DNA from: Denitrobaculum tricleocarpae | Lineage (GTDB): Bacteria; Pseudomonadota; Alphaproteobacteria; Kiloniellales; Kiloniellaceae | Direction: 5' to 3' | DNA length: 64,000 nucleotides | NCBI RefSeq assembly: GCF_007004665.1 | Contig: NZ_ML660053.1 | Coordinates: 620,001-684,000, forward strand | Shown here: positions 26,944-35,023 of the stretch, piece after piece | How positions within the stretch are numbered: position 1 is the stretch's first letter | Layout of the letters: every line of letters begins with the position of its first letter | Made by a program: the position numbers and the translations under genes | The notes under the pieces: generated by a model | What the model saw: only the letters and a program-made list of their open reading frames with translations | Told to the model about the DNA's origin: nothing | Database searches by the model: none

Positions 26944-27467
26944 CCGAATTTGGATGCTGTAGCGTCGCTCGCGGTATTTCCGGTCTGCCCGCCCAACGTT
27001 TGAAGACCGCGGGTGAGGCCGGGCGTCCGCCAGAGGTAGTGTGCGCTGACCATTGCGATTTCGTGGTCCCGCCACTATCCCATTTTGCGCGCGGGAGCGA
27101 GGGGGAGCAGCTTTAACCCTTGTTGGCAGCGCCGTAGTTGTTTCATTTAAGATGGCATCAATTCGCTCCGGGACGCGTGACGACGCAGGTGCGATAAACT
27201 GTCGCTAAGGCTTCCCGCGTAGCTCGGCGCCTCGTCTTTTGGTCTCTCCCTCTATCTCAATGTTATTATATGGTTTTTCGATCTGCTTTGGTGAACTTGA
27301 CGCTGAGTCTGTGTCAAATAAGGTTAATATTGCGCCGCAATATTTTTCTTGAAAAGAACGCTCTGCCATGTATTTTAAAATGATTGTAAAACGCAAGTGC
27401 AGTGGGTTCAGGGTTTGAGTTTCGAGTGCCAAACCTCATTGCACGACATCAATGAGGGATTGAAAAT
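26944..27467. promoter_or_regulatory. Long leader region of the peroxiredoxin gene with a 19-bp perfect dyad
   Basis: 524 bp without a credible gene. The stretch from about 27240 is AT-rich. A perfect dyad, AATATTGCG-C-CGCAATATT, occupies 27326-27344, centred 133 bp before the peroxiredoxin ATG. With a single-base centre it is more like a protein-binding site than an RNA hairpin. TTGACG at 27297 may be a -35 element, but I cannot pair it with a -10. Confidence 0.5.
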
Positions 27468-28016
27468 ATGATTGGTAAAAGGCTTCCGGCCGTCACTTTC
27501 CGCACCCGCGTTCGCGACGAATCGCTCGGCGGATCTAACCCATACCGCTGGGAAGATAAGACGACCGATGACTACTTTAAGGGCAAGCGTGTTGCCGTTT
27601 TCTCGCTGCCGGGCGCTTTCACACCAACCTGCTCAACGTTCCAGCTCCCTGATTTCGAAAAGCTGTTCGGTGAGTTTCAAAGCAAGGGTATCGACGAGAT
27701 TTATTGTGTTTCGGTCAACGATGCTTTTGTCATGAACGCCTGGGGCAAGCAGCAGGGACTGACCAATGTGAAGCTGATCCCGGACGGCTCCGGTGAGTTC
27801 ACCCGGAAAATGGGCATGCTGGTCTGCAAGGACAACCTCGGCTTCGGTATGCGGTCCTGGCGTTACGCGGCGATCATTGATGACGGCACGGTGGAAGCAT
27901 GGTTCGAAGAGCCTGGTTTCTCCGACAACTGTGAGAGCGATCCTTACGGAGAGTCCGCGCCACAGAATCTCCTCGAGAAGATCACGGCGCGCATTGATGA
28001 GCGGGTTTCTGCCTGA
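27468..28016 (+). CDS. Peroxiredoxin, Prx5/AhpE-like (thiol peroxidase)
   Basis: 182 residues. The active-site motif PGAFTPTCSTFQLPDFE with the peroxidatic Cys is intact, near residue 50, and the Arg of the catalytic triad is in GMRSWRYAAII. The surrounding VAVFSLPGAFTPTC and FVMNAWGKQ identify the Prx5 subfamily, which reduces hydrogen peroxide and organic peroxides with thiol reductants such as glutathione or glutaredoxin. Two further Cys (LVCKDN and DNCESDPYG) could act as resolving residues. Single gene with a long leader; regulation by a redox-responsive factor at the dyad upstream is possible. Confidence 0.94.
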   Translation: MIGKRLPAVTFRTRVRDESLGGSNPYRWEDKTTDDYFKGKRVAVFSLPGAFTPTCSTFQLPDFEKLFGEFQSKGIDEIYCVSVNDAFVMNAWGKQQGLTNVKLIPDGSGEFTRKMGMLVCKDNLGFGMRSWRYAAIIDDGTVEAWFEEPGFSDNCESDPYGESAPQNLLEKITARIDERVSA

Positions 28017-28142
28017 AGGCTTTGAGTTGTGGCGACGTTGGTTGGCGCGTCCGATGTTTGACCTCGTAAAGGTAAAACGGGCGCGCCTCGCCTGTTCGGG
28101 GTCGGGTTAGTCCGTGATTATGAAATGATCACGATTTGAGAT

Positions 28143-28170
28143 GGGCGGTTTGTCAAACGACAGATCGCCC
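28143..28170 (+). terminator. Hairpin downstream of the peroxiredoxin gene (weak terminator)
   Basis: Arms GGGCGGTTTGTC and GACAGATCGCCC pair over 12 positions with two G-U pairs around an AAAC loop, about 127 bases after the stop. The following TCTGTACT is only partly U-rich. The surrounding 317-bp gap (28017-28333) holds no gene. Confidence 0.5.
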
Positions 28171-28307
28171 TCTGTACTATAGGCCCGTGCTGATGATCCA
28201 GCTAACAGCGGGCGAGGTTAATTCTGACGCCGCTTTCCAATTTCCAATGGTAAGGCGCGCCGCTACCGTCCGATCTAGCTTTTATAGTTAGATCAGATTC
28301 ACAAGTA

Positions 28308-28335
28308 AGATGGATCGCCTTCGGCGTTTCCATCT
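28308..28335 (-). other. Hairpin at the 3' end of the first DMT transporter gene
   Basis: AGATGGA/TCCATCT outer arms and CGCC/GGCG inner arms fold around the DMT gene stop codon (28334-28336). No U-run follows on the minus strand, so it may protect the 3' end or act as a weak terminator. Confidence 0.4.
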
Positions 28336-29254
28336 AAACTTGGTCTGATCCAGGGCCTGGTTTGAGCAGCGCTAGGTTTATCCCGCCGATAACGATGATG
28401 ACCGCGCCAACAATGGTGCCGGTATCCGGGATCTCGCCAAAGACAAGGAAGCCGAGCAAAGCTGCAAAGACGATCCAGGTATAGCTGACCGGTCCGAGAA
28501 CAGAGACGTCCGCCAGGCGAAAGCCCTTGATGACGAAATACTGTGCGGTGATGGCCAGTGGGCCAAGCAGCAAGAAGGGCAGATTGTCGTGGAGATCCGT
28601 TGAACGCCAGGTCAGGAAAGCCGGAACCGACAGGAGAAGAATCCCGAAGGCGTTGACGTAGAGCAACACCGTCATCGGTTTTTCGGAGACGGCGAGGATC
28701 TTGATCATGATCGACTCGCAGGCGATCAGGATCGCGCCCACAAGAGCGAAGGCGGCGGGCCAGAGGTAACTGGCGCTCAGGCTTTGAAAAGCTCCCTTGC
28801 TTGCCATCATGACGGCCGCGCCTGTGCAACTGATGATGATAGCGATCCAGTGCCGAGGACTGATCCGTTCACCCAGCAGAGCAACACCAAGCAAAACCGT
28901 GAAAATGGTCTCCAGGAGTCCAATCGCCGTCGCATCGACAATGGGCATGTTTGCCGCAGCATGGATTGCCGAAACACCGCCAAAAGCGCCAAATACCGCG
29001 CGATAAAAGTGCGCCGCCGGTCTTGTGCTGGAATAGTATTTTAATCCCTTTCCACTGAGCAGGGTGATCACGGATAGGGTGGCAAAACCGCTCACGTAAC
29101 GCAGAAAGAGAATTTGAAGGGCCGACGCCGTATCTCCCGCCAGTTTTCCGGACGCAAAAATGATCGTAAAGAGCGCTGTGCCGGCGGTTACCCAGAGAAC
29201 GCCTGCAGCGTTGGCTGAAATTCTCTGTTTTGCACGCGGCAGAACGGAAGACAT
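28334..29254 (-). CDS. DMT-superfamily (EamA) inner-membrane transporter
   Basis: 306 residues from the ATG at 29254, preceded by GGAAAG; upstream in-frame codons to 29503 would give an unlikely basic extension crossing the divergent promoter. Ten hydrophobic segments in two EamA repeats are visible, e.g. AAGVLWVTAGTALFTIIFASG, VDATAIGLLETIFTVLLGVALL and VIGGINLALL at the end. These proteins export amino acids, nucleobases or other metabolites. It shares sequence features (GTALFTI, RYVSGF/RYFGGF, ATAIGL) with the DMT gene at 55684-56652, so the two are paralogues. Divergent from a LysR gene, its likely regulator. Confidence 0.9.
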   Translation of the reverse strand: MSSVLPRAKQRISANAAGVLWVTAGTALFTIIFASGKLAGDTASALQILFLRYVSGFATLSVITLLSGKGLKYYSSTRPAAHFYRAVFGAFGGVSAIHAAANMPIVDATAIGLLETIFTVLLGVALLGERISPRHWIAIIISCTGAAVMMASKGAFQSLSASYLWPAAFALVGAILIACESIMIKILAVSEKPMTVLLYVNAFGILLLSVPAFLTWRSTDLHDNLPFLLLGPLAITAQYFVIKGFRLADVSVLGPVSYTWIVFAALLGFLVFGEIPDTGTIVGAVIIVIGGINLALLKPGPGSDQV

Positions 29255-29342
29255 TTTTTCACTTTCCAGGACTGTTTGCGCTATCCGGTCGGCGCCGGGT
29301 GTGGACGGGGTGTTAATTGCATCTTCCGTGCGTTCCTGTAGT

Positions 29343-29358
29343 TTGATCAAACGATCAA
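29343..29358. promoter_or_regulatory. Candidate LysR operator between DMT and LysR genes
   Basis: TTGATC and GATCAA form perfect 6-bp arms around AAAC, in the 129-bp gap between the divergent DMT (start 29254) and LysR (start 29384) genes. It partly overlaps the 10-bp palindrome TTTGATCAAA at 29342-29351. Its place 26 bp before the LysR start suits autoregulation. Confidence 0.5.
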
Positions 29359-29383
29359 TTTTACGTCTGCGTGAGTTTTTTTG

Positions 29384-30352
29384 ATGCAGAAGAAGCCGCT
29401 TGTTTCGCTGAATGCGGTTCGTGTGTTCGAAGTTGCAGCCCGAAACGGCAGCCTGAAGTCGGCTGCGGAAGAGCTTTCTGTCACTCCGAGCGCGGTCAGT
29501 CATCAGATCAAGTCACTGGAAGCGGGGCTGGGCGTCGTCCTATTTGAGCGGCGTAACAACGCTGTCGTCTTGAGCGATGCCGGGCGTCAATTCCTGGATG
29601 ATGTCTCGCCGCCGCTGCGCACCATCGAACGGGCGGCCGACGCACTGCTCAGATCGGCCAGTGAAGTGGTCGTGCGGCTCAGTGTGTCACTCGCCGTTCG
29701 CTGGCTCATTCCGCGCCTTGAGAGCTTCAAAAAACGCCATCCGACGATTAGCATTCGTTTGGAAACGACTCACAATGCCCAGGTTCCCCTGAGTCCGGAC
29801 GTCGATCTTGCAATAACCTACAACCGGAACCCCGCCATTGATGCTGAAGAAACCCCTGCACCGCTGACAAGCCGAGGACCTTCAAAGGACGCTGTGCTTC
29901 TCATGTCCGAATCTTGCCGACCGGTTCTGTCCCCCGTTTTGCTTGCGAGGAGCGGTTATCGCCGTCTTGCCGATATCGGCTCGATTCCTGTTTTGAGCGC
30001 AACCCAGGACGACTGGGATTGGTCGCTCTGGAGCCGCAGCTTTGCGCGCGGCGTGCCGGAAGAAATTCAGGAGAGGCCTCGGTCAACTCCGAAAACCTCC
30101 GGAATTCGAGTGGTCGATCGCTTCGATACGGATGACGCCGCGATTCATGGCGCGGTCGCCGGGATGGGGATGGTTTTGATGCCGCCTGTGATGACCGAGC
30201 GTGAAGTTGAGGCCGGTTCACTCGTCGAGCTTCCGGCTGCGCCCTCAGCCGTGCTTGGCGCTTATGAACTCTTGACCACTGCACGGCCCCGGCCGGTGGT
30301 CGAAAAGTTCCACAGTTGGCTGTTGAAACAGAGACCCGCTCAGGGCGAGTGA
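29384..30352 (+). CDS. LysR-family regulator, GcvA-like
   Basis: 322 residues from the ATG at 29384; the TTG immediately before is less likely. The N-terminal helix-turn-helix reads LNAVRVFEVAARNGSLKSAA with VTPSAVSHQIKSLE, the opening of GcvA-type LysR proteins, followed by the linker and an effector domain with SLAVRWLIPRLESF and HGAVAGMGMVLMP. It is divergent from the DMT transporter gene and probably controls it. Convergent with the next LysR gene, 31 bp away. Confidence 0.93.
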   Translation: MQKKPLVSLNAVRVFEVAARNGSLKSAAEELSVTPSAVSHQIKSLEAGLGVVLFERRNNAVVLSDAGRQFLDDVSPPLRTIERAADALLRSASEVVVRLSVSLAVRWLIPRLESFKKRHPTISIRLETTHNAQVPLSPDVDLAITYNRNPAIDAEETPAPLTSRGPSKDAVLLMSESCRPVLSPVLLARSGYRRLADIGSIPVLSATQDDWDWSLWSRSFARGVPEEIQERPRSTPKTSGIRVVDRFDTDDAAIHGAVAGMGMVLMPPVMTEREVEAGSLVELPAAPSAVLGAYELLTTARPRPVVEKFHSWLLKQRPAQGE

Positions 30353-30383
30353 TGTTTGTGGTTGCTCCGTTAAACCGCCGGTG

Positions 30384-31346
30384 TCATGTGCTGCCGCTCA
30401 AGAACTGCGGTACGTCTCCGCTCCCGCCTGTGCGCCGGCGCTCGCGCCGGGGCAGCGTACCGCTAAAGAGCGCCGCATCTGCCGTGATCGCGCGGGCCAG
30501 GAAGTCGTAAGCCCTGCGCACCGAACCGGTCTCCTTCAGATCACGGTTGACCAGCAGCCAGAGGTCGACCGGAATGTCGAAGACGTCCGGCAGAATACGC
30601 AGGAAGTTCGGCGCCGGGTCGGCCATGAAGCAGGGAAGGGCCGCAATGCCCAGTCCGCAGCGGACGGCGGCCATCTGTACCGTTGTGTTGTCGGCGCCGA
30701 AATGCACATCACCCTCCGGCAACAGGTCGCGCAATACCGCGACCTGGGGCAGATTTTCGATTTCGCCCTCTGAATCGATAACCGAGTGTTCCGACAACTC
30801 TGCCAAGGAGCCGGGCATACCCCGGTCCTCGATATAGTCTTGAGAGGCATAGAGGCCGCAGTGGACCTGGCCTATCCTGCGGCCGAAGAGCTGGTCGTCG
30901 CCGGGCTCACCCATGCGCAGCGCGATGTCCGCCTTATAGCGGCTGACGTCTGCGCGCTGAATCCCAACCCGTATGGCGAGGCGGATATTCGGGTTGGTGG
31001 TTTTGAAGGCCGCGAGTTTTTCCGTCAGCCAGCAGGTCGCGATGTTGAGGGTTGTGGCAATGCGGACGATTTCTTTCGGTTGGCTGAGATAGCGCGCCAG
31101 ACAGTTTCCCGCACCCTCCGCTTCACGGTCCATGGCTTCAGCGAAGTGCAGTGTCGCTTTCCCGGCGTCGGTGAGGCAGAATCCGCTGTCGGTACGCTCG
31201 AAGAGTTTTATTTTTAGTTCCGCTTCCATCTGATCGATGCGCCGCCCGACCGTTGGCTGCGTGACCGACAGTGCCCTGGCGGCTGCCGACAGGCTCCCGC
31301 AACGGGCAACCGCGAGAAAGAAACGATAGTCGTCCCAGCTCAACAC
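30384..31346 (-). CDS. LysR-family transcriptional regulator
   Basis: 320 residues. The helix-turn-helix is in WDDYRFFLAVARCGSLSAAA and VTQPTVGRRIDQME. The effector domain includes VRIATTLNIATCWLTEKLAAF, DIALRMGEP and AAVRCGLGIAALPCFMAD. The C-terminal 30 residues are Arg- and Gly-rich. It resembles the LysR at 56798-57694 in the first 60 residues, suggesting a shared origin. No divergent structural gene lies directly beside it except a GNAT gene 433 bp away, so the target is unknown. Confidence 0.92.
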   Translation of the reverse strand: MLSWDDYRFFLAVARCGSLSAAARALSVTQPTVGRRIDQMEAELKIKLFERTDSGFCLTDAGKATLHFAEAMDREAEGAGNCLARYLSQPKEIVRIATTLNIATCWLTEKLAAFKTTNPNIRLAIRVGIQRADVSRYKADIALRMGEPGDDQLFGRRIGQVHCGLYASQDYIEDRGMPGSLAELSEHSVIDSEGEIENLPQVAVLRDLLPEGDVHFGADNTTVQMAAVRCGLGIAALPCFMADPAPNFLRILPDVFDIPVDLWLLVNRDLKETGSVRRAYDFLARAITADAALFSGTLPRRERRRTGGSGDVPQFLSGST

Positions 31347-31779
31347 TTTAAACCCCTGTCCTGTCGATCTGTGGTCCGTGACCTGGAGGCACGACAGACC
31401 GCGCTTTGATTTTCAGTTCCGATCTTCTGCGGGCCCGGTCTTCTGCCGGTTGGTCTCAATGAGGCCGGTAGACCTTTGTTGGCAGCCACGTCCGGCTCGA
31501 TGTGCGTTATTTTGCAGTCATGCAGGCCTTGCGCAACTCCACACAAATTTGCAAAGGGGTATACAAAATTGTACCAGCACCTGCGTCCAGCCAACCTGTG
31601 GTTTCGTCATGATTGAAAAAACTGTGGACGTCCCGTCGGTATGCCGCATGTTGTTGTACCCGGACAAAAGCGCGATTGCCGTCACCGCTTCTTACGCGCT
31701 ATTCAAACGCGACGGGTTCCGAAGATCTTTCGGGTGCATCGGTGGGACGCTGTGGGCAGGATGCGAGAAGTTTGAAGCT
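31347..31779. other. Gene-poor gap between LysR and GNAT genes
   Basis: 433 bp. The plus-strand frame of the GNAT gene stays open back to 31378, but the residues (e.g. Cys- and Trp-scattered, no family feature) do not look translated and the GNAT domain starts at 31780. The gap should carry the promoters of both divergent genes. I see no strong motif. Confidence 0.4.
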
Positions 31780-32289
31780 ATGATTCCGATTATCGAGAGT
31801 GAACGCCTTACGTTGCGTCCCTACAAGGACAGCGATTTTGAAGCCTTTGCCGATTTTTTCGGCAGCGACCGTGCGACATACTATGGCGGCTCCTGCGACC
31901 GCAATGATGCCTGGCGCAGAATGGCGATGTTCGCCGGGCACTGGTTGCTGCGTGGCTACGGGGTCTGGGCGTTGGAGGAAAAAGCGACGGGCGCGTTCGT
32001 CGGACAGGCGGGACTCTGGTTCCCGGAAGGCTGGCCCGAACGCGAGATTACCTGGATGGTGCTGGCGGGCTATGAGGGTAAGGGCTTTGCTAGCGAAGCC
32101 GCTATACGGGTGCGGGCCCATGCCTTCGAGACGCTTGGTTGGACGCGTTTGGTCAGCTGCATTCAGCCCGAGAACAAACCCTCGATCAGGTTGGCTGAGC
32201 GGGTCGGGGCTGTTTACGAGCGCTCGCAATCCATTCCGGGACGCGATTTCCTGGTCTACCGGCATGCCGGTTCGGCGTTGCGCGATTGA
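31780..32289 (+). CDS. GNAT N-acetyltransferase (RimJ/RimL-like)
   Basis: 169 residues from the ATG at 31780, where the domain begins with IPIIESERLTLRPYKDSDFE, the classic RimJ/RimL opening. Acetyl-CoA-binding features follow: GAFVGQAGLWFPEGWPE, ITWMVLAGYEGKGFASEAA (the pyrophosphate-binding loop) and SCIQPENKPSIRLAERVGA. The enzyme transfers an acetyl group to an amine of a small molecule or protein N-terminus; substrate unknown. The flavoprotein gene begins 11 bp after its stop, so the two are probably one unit. Confidence 0.9.
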   Translation: MIPIIESERLTLRPYKDSDFEAFADFFGSDRATYYGGSCDRNDAWRRMAMFAGHWLLRGYGVWALEEKATGAFVGQAGLWFPEGWPEREITWMVLAGYEGKGFASEAAIRVRAHAFETLGWTRLVSCIQPENKPSIRLAERVGAVYERSQSIPGRDFLVYRHAGSALRD

Positions 32290-32300
32290 GCGATCAGACC

Positions 32301-33509
32301 ATGACCTCCTATGATGTGATTATCCTCGGCGCCGGTGCCGCCGGGCTGATGGCGGCGATCGAGGCTGGCAAGCGTGGCCGCTCGGTCTTGTTACTGGACC
32401 ATGCAAAGGCCGCGGGTGAAAAGATCCGGATCTCCGGCGGTGGGCGCTGTAACTTCACCAACCTCCATACCGCGCCGGCCAATTTTCTCTCGCAAAATCC
32501 CCGCTTTTGCGTCTCGGCCCTGAAGCGTTATACCCAGCGGGATTTTATCGGCCTGGTAGAGAGTCACGGCATTGCGTATCACGAAAAGACCCTCGGACAA
32601 CTCTTCTGTGACGGATCCTCCAAGCAGATCGTGGGTTTGCTGTTGGAAGAATGCAGCCGCGCCGGCGTGGAGCTGCGCGTGCGCACCCGCGTGGGGCGGG
32701 TCGAACGACTGGATGATGGCTTCTCAGTGGCGGTGGAGCGGGATGAGGCGCGGGATAAGTTTATTTGTCATTCCCTGGTCATCGCGACCGGCGGCCCCTC
32801 GATCCCCAAGATGGGCGCCACCGGATTTGGCTATGACCTAGCGCGCAAATTCGGGATGAAAGTGGTCGAGCCTTCGGCGGCTCTGGTTCCTCTGACCTTC
32901 GATGAAACCACTCTGAGGAAGCTCAAGCACCTTGCGGGTGTGTCGCTCGATGCCGTGGTGAGTTGCGGCAAAACCAGCTTTGCCGAGGCTCTGCTCTTTA
33001 CGCACAGGGGCTTGAGTGGTCCGGCCATTCTCCAGATTTCCTCCTATTGGCACCCGGGCCGGGAGATCTCCGTTGATCTCCTCCCTCAACGCGACGCCTT
33101 TGCCATCCTGAAGCAGGCCCGAAGCGAGAGACCCAAACAGGAACTGAAATCGATTCTCTCCGAGCTTCTGCCGCGCCGTCTGGCGTTGCATATCGTCGAG
33201 AGCCTAGAGGAAGAGGAAACCCCGGGTGCGTTTGGGCGGATGGCCGATCTTTCCGACAAAAAACTTCGCCGGGTTGCCGTGGCCGTGAAGGACTGGCGGA
33301 TCATGCCGCAAGGCACGGAGGGGTTCCGTACTGCCGAGGTGACCCTGGGTGGCGTCGATACGAACGAACTTTCCTCGAAAACCTTCGAGGCCAAAAAAGT
33401 GCCCGGCCTCTACTTTATCGGCGAAGTCATCGATGTAACCGGACACCTTGGCGGCTTCAATTTTCAATGGGCCTGGGCTTCGGGCTTTGCCGCGGGCCAG
33501 TACGTCTAA
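32301..33509 (+). CDS. HI0933/YhiN-type FAD-dependent oxidoreductase
   Basis: 402 residues from the ATG at 32301; a TTG at 32286 overlapping the previous stop is the alternative. The FAD-binding motif is VIILGAGAAGLMAAIEAGKR with LLLDHAKAAGEKIRISGGG and RCNFTN, the signature of the HI0933 family. ATGGPSIPKMGATGFGYDLA and the C-terminal GEVIDVTGHLGGFNFQWAWA close the cofactor fold. The family is widespread (YhiN in enterobacteria) but its reaction is not firmly known. Probably co-transcribed with the GNAT gene. Confidence 0.92.
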   Translation: MTSYDVIILGAGAAGLMAAIEAGKRGRSVLLLDHAKAAGEKIRISGGGRCNFTNLHTAPANFLSQNPRFCVSALKRYTQRDFIGLVESHGIAYHEKTLGQLFCDGSSKQIVGLLLEECSRAGVELRVRTRVGRVERLDDGFSVAVERDEARDKFICHSLVIATGGPSIPKMGATGFGYDLARKFGMKVVEPSAALVPLTFDETTLRKLKHLAGVSLDAVVSCGKTSFAEALLFTHRGLSGPAILQISSYWHPGREISVDLLPQRDAFAILKQARSERPKQELKSILSELLPRRLALHIVESLEEEETPGAFGRMADLSDKKLRRVAVAVKDWRIMPQGTEGFRTAEVTLGGVDTNELSSKTFEAKKVPGLYFIGEVIDVTGHLGGFNFQWAWASGFAAGQYV

Positions 33510-33524
33510 ATCCGGATCAGCCTA

Positions 33525-33995
33525 TCACTCCTCAAAAATTTCAGGCTCGATGGTGATGGGAAAGTTCACCGAGCGGGCGATGAAGCAGTATTTGTGAACT
33601 TCGCCGTGCAGTCTGCGCGCCTTTTCCAAATCGGATCCGGCACGCACCGTGACCTTCGGATGCAAGGTGGCGGACGTGAAATTGCCTGAGGCATCAGGGT
33701 TCATAACGCCTTCACCAACCGCGGTATCCTCGTAAGCAACGACCGTCACGCCGGCGCTGGAGGCGAGGTGGAGATACCACAGCATGTGGCAGGCGGCGAC
33801 AGCGGCAACCAGCATGTCTTCCGGATTGTACTTTGCCGGATCTCCGCCGAGGACCGGATCATTGGAACAGGACACCACTGCTTTACCCTCGAGCGCCAGG
33901 TCCCAGCTGCGGTCATAGCCTTTGTAGCTTTGAGTCCCTTCGCCGCGGTTGCCGGTCCAGATGACCCGGGCCGGATAGGCGTGCTGTTTTGCCAT
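33525..33995 (-). CDS. OsmC-family peroxide-reducing protein
   Basis: 156 residues from the ATG at 33995, with GGAG upstream. The two redox cysteines are visible: Cys69 in VAAVAACHMLWYLHLAS and Cys137 in HKYCFIARSV. OsmC proteins reduce organic hydroperoxides with a thiol donor and form dimers. The sequence EGTQSYKGYDRSWDL near the N-terminus and NPEDMLVAAVAACHM fit the YhfA-like or OsmC1 branch. Convergent with the flavoprotein gene, 15 bp away. Confidence 0.92.
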   Translation of the reverse strand: MAKQHAYPARVIWTGNRGEGTQSYKGYDRSWDLALEGKAVVSCSNDPVLGGDPAKYNPEDMLVAAVAACHMLWYLHLASSAGVTVVAYEDTAVGEGVMNPDASGNFTSATLHPKVTVRAGSDLEKARRLHGEVHKYCFIARSVNFPITIEPEIFEE

Positions 33996-34122
33996 TCTCC
34001 ACTCCATTTCAGGCTGAGACTACGCAAGCTATCACGGTGTATTGTGGATCGGTATTGTCGTTTTTGCAGTGCAGCCCTTTGACAGCGGGCATGTTATAGT
34101 CCTGGAAAAAGGAGGCTCCGGG

Positions 34123-34878
34123 ATGCGATTTTTTGCACTGCTGTTCGTGGCCATGCTTATGCCTGTTTCAGGGCAGGCGGAAGAGCTGGATCTCGAGCTG
34201 GTGTTGCTGGCCGATGCAACCGGCTCTATCGACGATGCCGAAATCCGTTTCCAGCGCCAGGGCTATGCCGCGGCTTTGACCCACCCCCAGGTGCTTGAGG
34301 CGATTACCGGCAGTCTGACCGGGCGGATCGCCTTGACCTACGTCGAATGGGGCGACGAGTTTTCTCAAGACGTAGTGGTGCCCTGGACCGTCATCGATGG
34401 CGCCGAAAGCGCCGGTCATTTTGCGAAGGCACTTCTGGCTGCCCCCCGCAAAGCCTACGGCTACAACGCGATCGGCAGCGCGCTCTCGAAGGCCCAGGCG
34501 CTCATTGAGGAAAACGACATCACCGGTCTGCGACGGGTGATCGACTTTTCCGCAGACAGTGCCAACAACTGGAACGGTCTACCGATTGAAACGGCCCGCG
34601 CGGCCGCCCTCGACGCCCGCATAACGATCAACGGTCTTGCAATTTTGTGCCGGGAGCAGGAATGCAGTGGCCGGCCGAATGCCTACGACCTTGAGGCGGC
34701 GTTCGCTGAGCGGATTGTTGGCGGGCCCGGCAGCTTTGTGATCACGGTCGATGGCCGGGACAGTTTCGCGGAAGCCGTGCGAAAAAAGCTGATCCTGGAG
34801 ATCGCCTGGCCTCCTGCCCATCCGGGCGAACCGGGCGAGAAGACACCGGAGCAGTCTGCGCAGATTCGGGCTAAGTAA
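34123..34878 (+). CDS. DUF1194 protein, exported von Willebrand-A-like domain
   Basis: 251 residues from the ATG at 34123, preceded by a strong AAGGAGG. A Sec signal peptide MRFFALLFVAMLMPVSGQA precedes ELDLELVLLADATGSIDDAE, the metal-ion-dependent adhesion-like site of this VWA-like family with Thr-Gly-Ser in place of the usual Gly-x-Ser after Asp-Ala. Other features are GRIALTYVEWG and YNAIGSALSKAQAL. The protein should be periplasmic; ligand unknown. The 144-bp gap to the aminotransferase shows no terminator. Confidence 0.88.
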   Translation: MRFFALLFVAMLMPVSGQAEELDLELVLLADATGSIDDAEIRFQRQGYAAALTHPQVLEAITGSLTGRIALTYVEWGDEFSQDVVVPWTVIDGAESAGHFAKALLAAPRKAYGYNAIGSALSKAQALIEENDITGLRRVIDFSADSANNWNGLPIETARAAALDARITINGLAILCREQECSGRPNAYDLEAAFAERIVGGPGSFVITVDGRDSFAEAVRKKLILEIAWPPAHPGEPGEKTPEQSAQIRAK

Positions 34879-35023
34879 CGCGCGCTCGCTTGAGAAGTTT
34901 CATTAGTATACAATTATTTTGACTGCCCGGGGTGAAGGCTTTGATCGTTTGTCCAAAGTCGATCGCCCATATATCTTGCCGGTCCGGCCGCCATGGGGGC
35001 GGGCAGCAAAAGAAAGAAGTTAC

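Noticed and set aside
26898-27116. Plus-strand frame of 72 residues after the DUF4332 gene
   Set aside because: It overlaps the DUF4332 end in another frame and has no family features or start signal.
27205-27432. Minus-strand frame of 75 residues in the peroxiredoxin leader
   Set aside because: It starts at TTG with no proper spacing from any ribosome binding site, spans the 19-bp dyad, and has no recognisable features.
28299-28829. Minus-strand frame of 176 residues
   Set aside because: Alternative frame inside the DMT transporter gene, Arg- and Gly-rich with no membrane segments.
31378-31779. N-terminal extension of the GNAT protein by 134 residues
   Set aside because: The GNAT domain begins at 31780 and the extension has no conserved features; the open frame is treated as chance.
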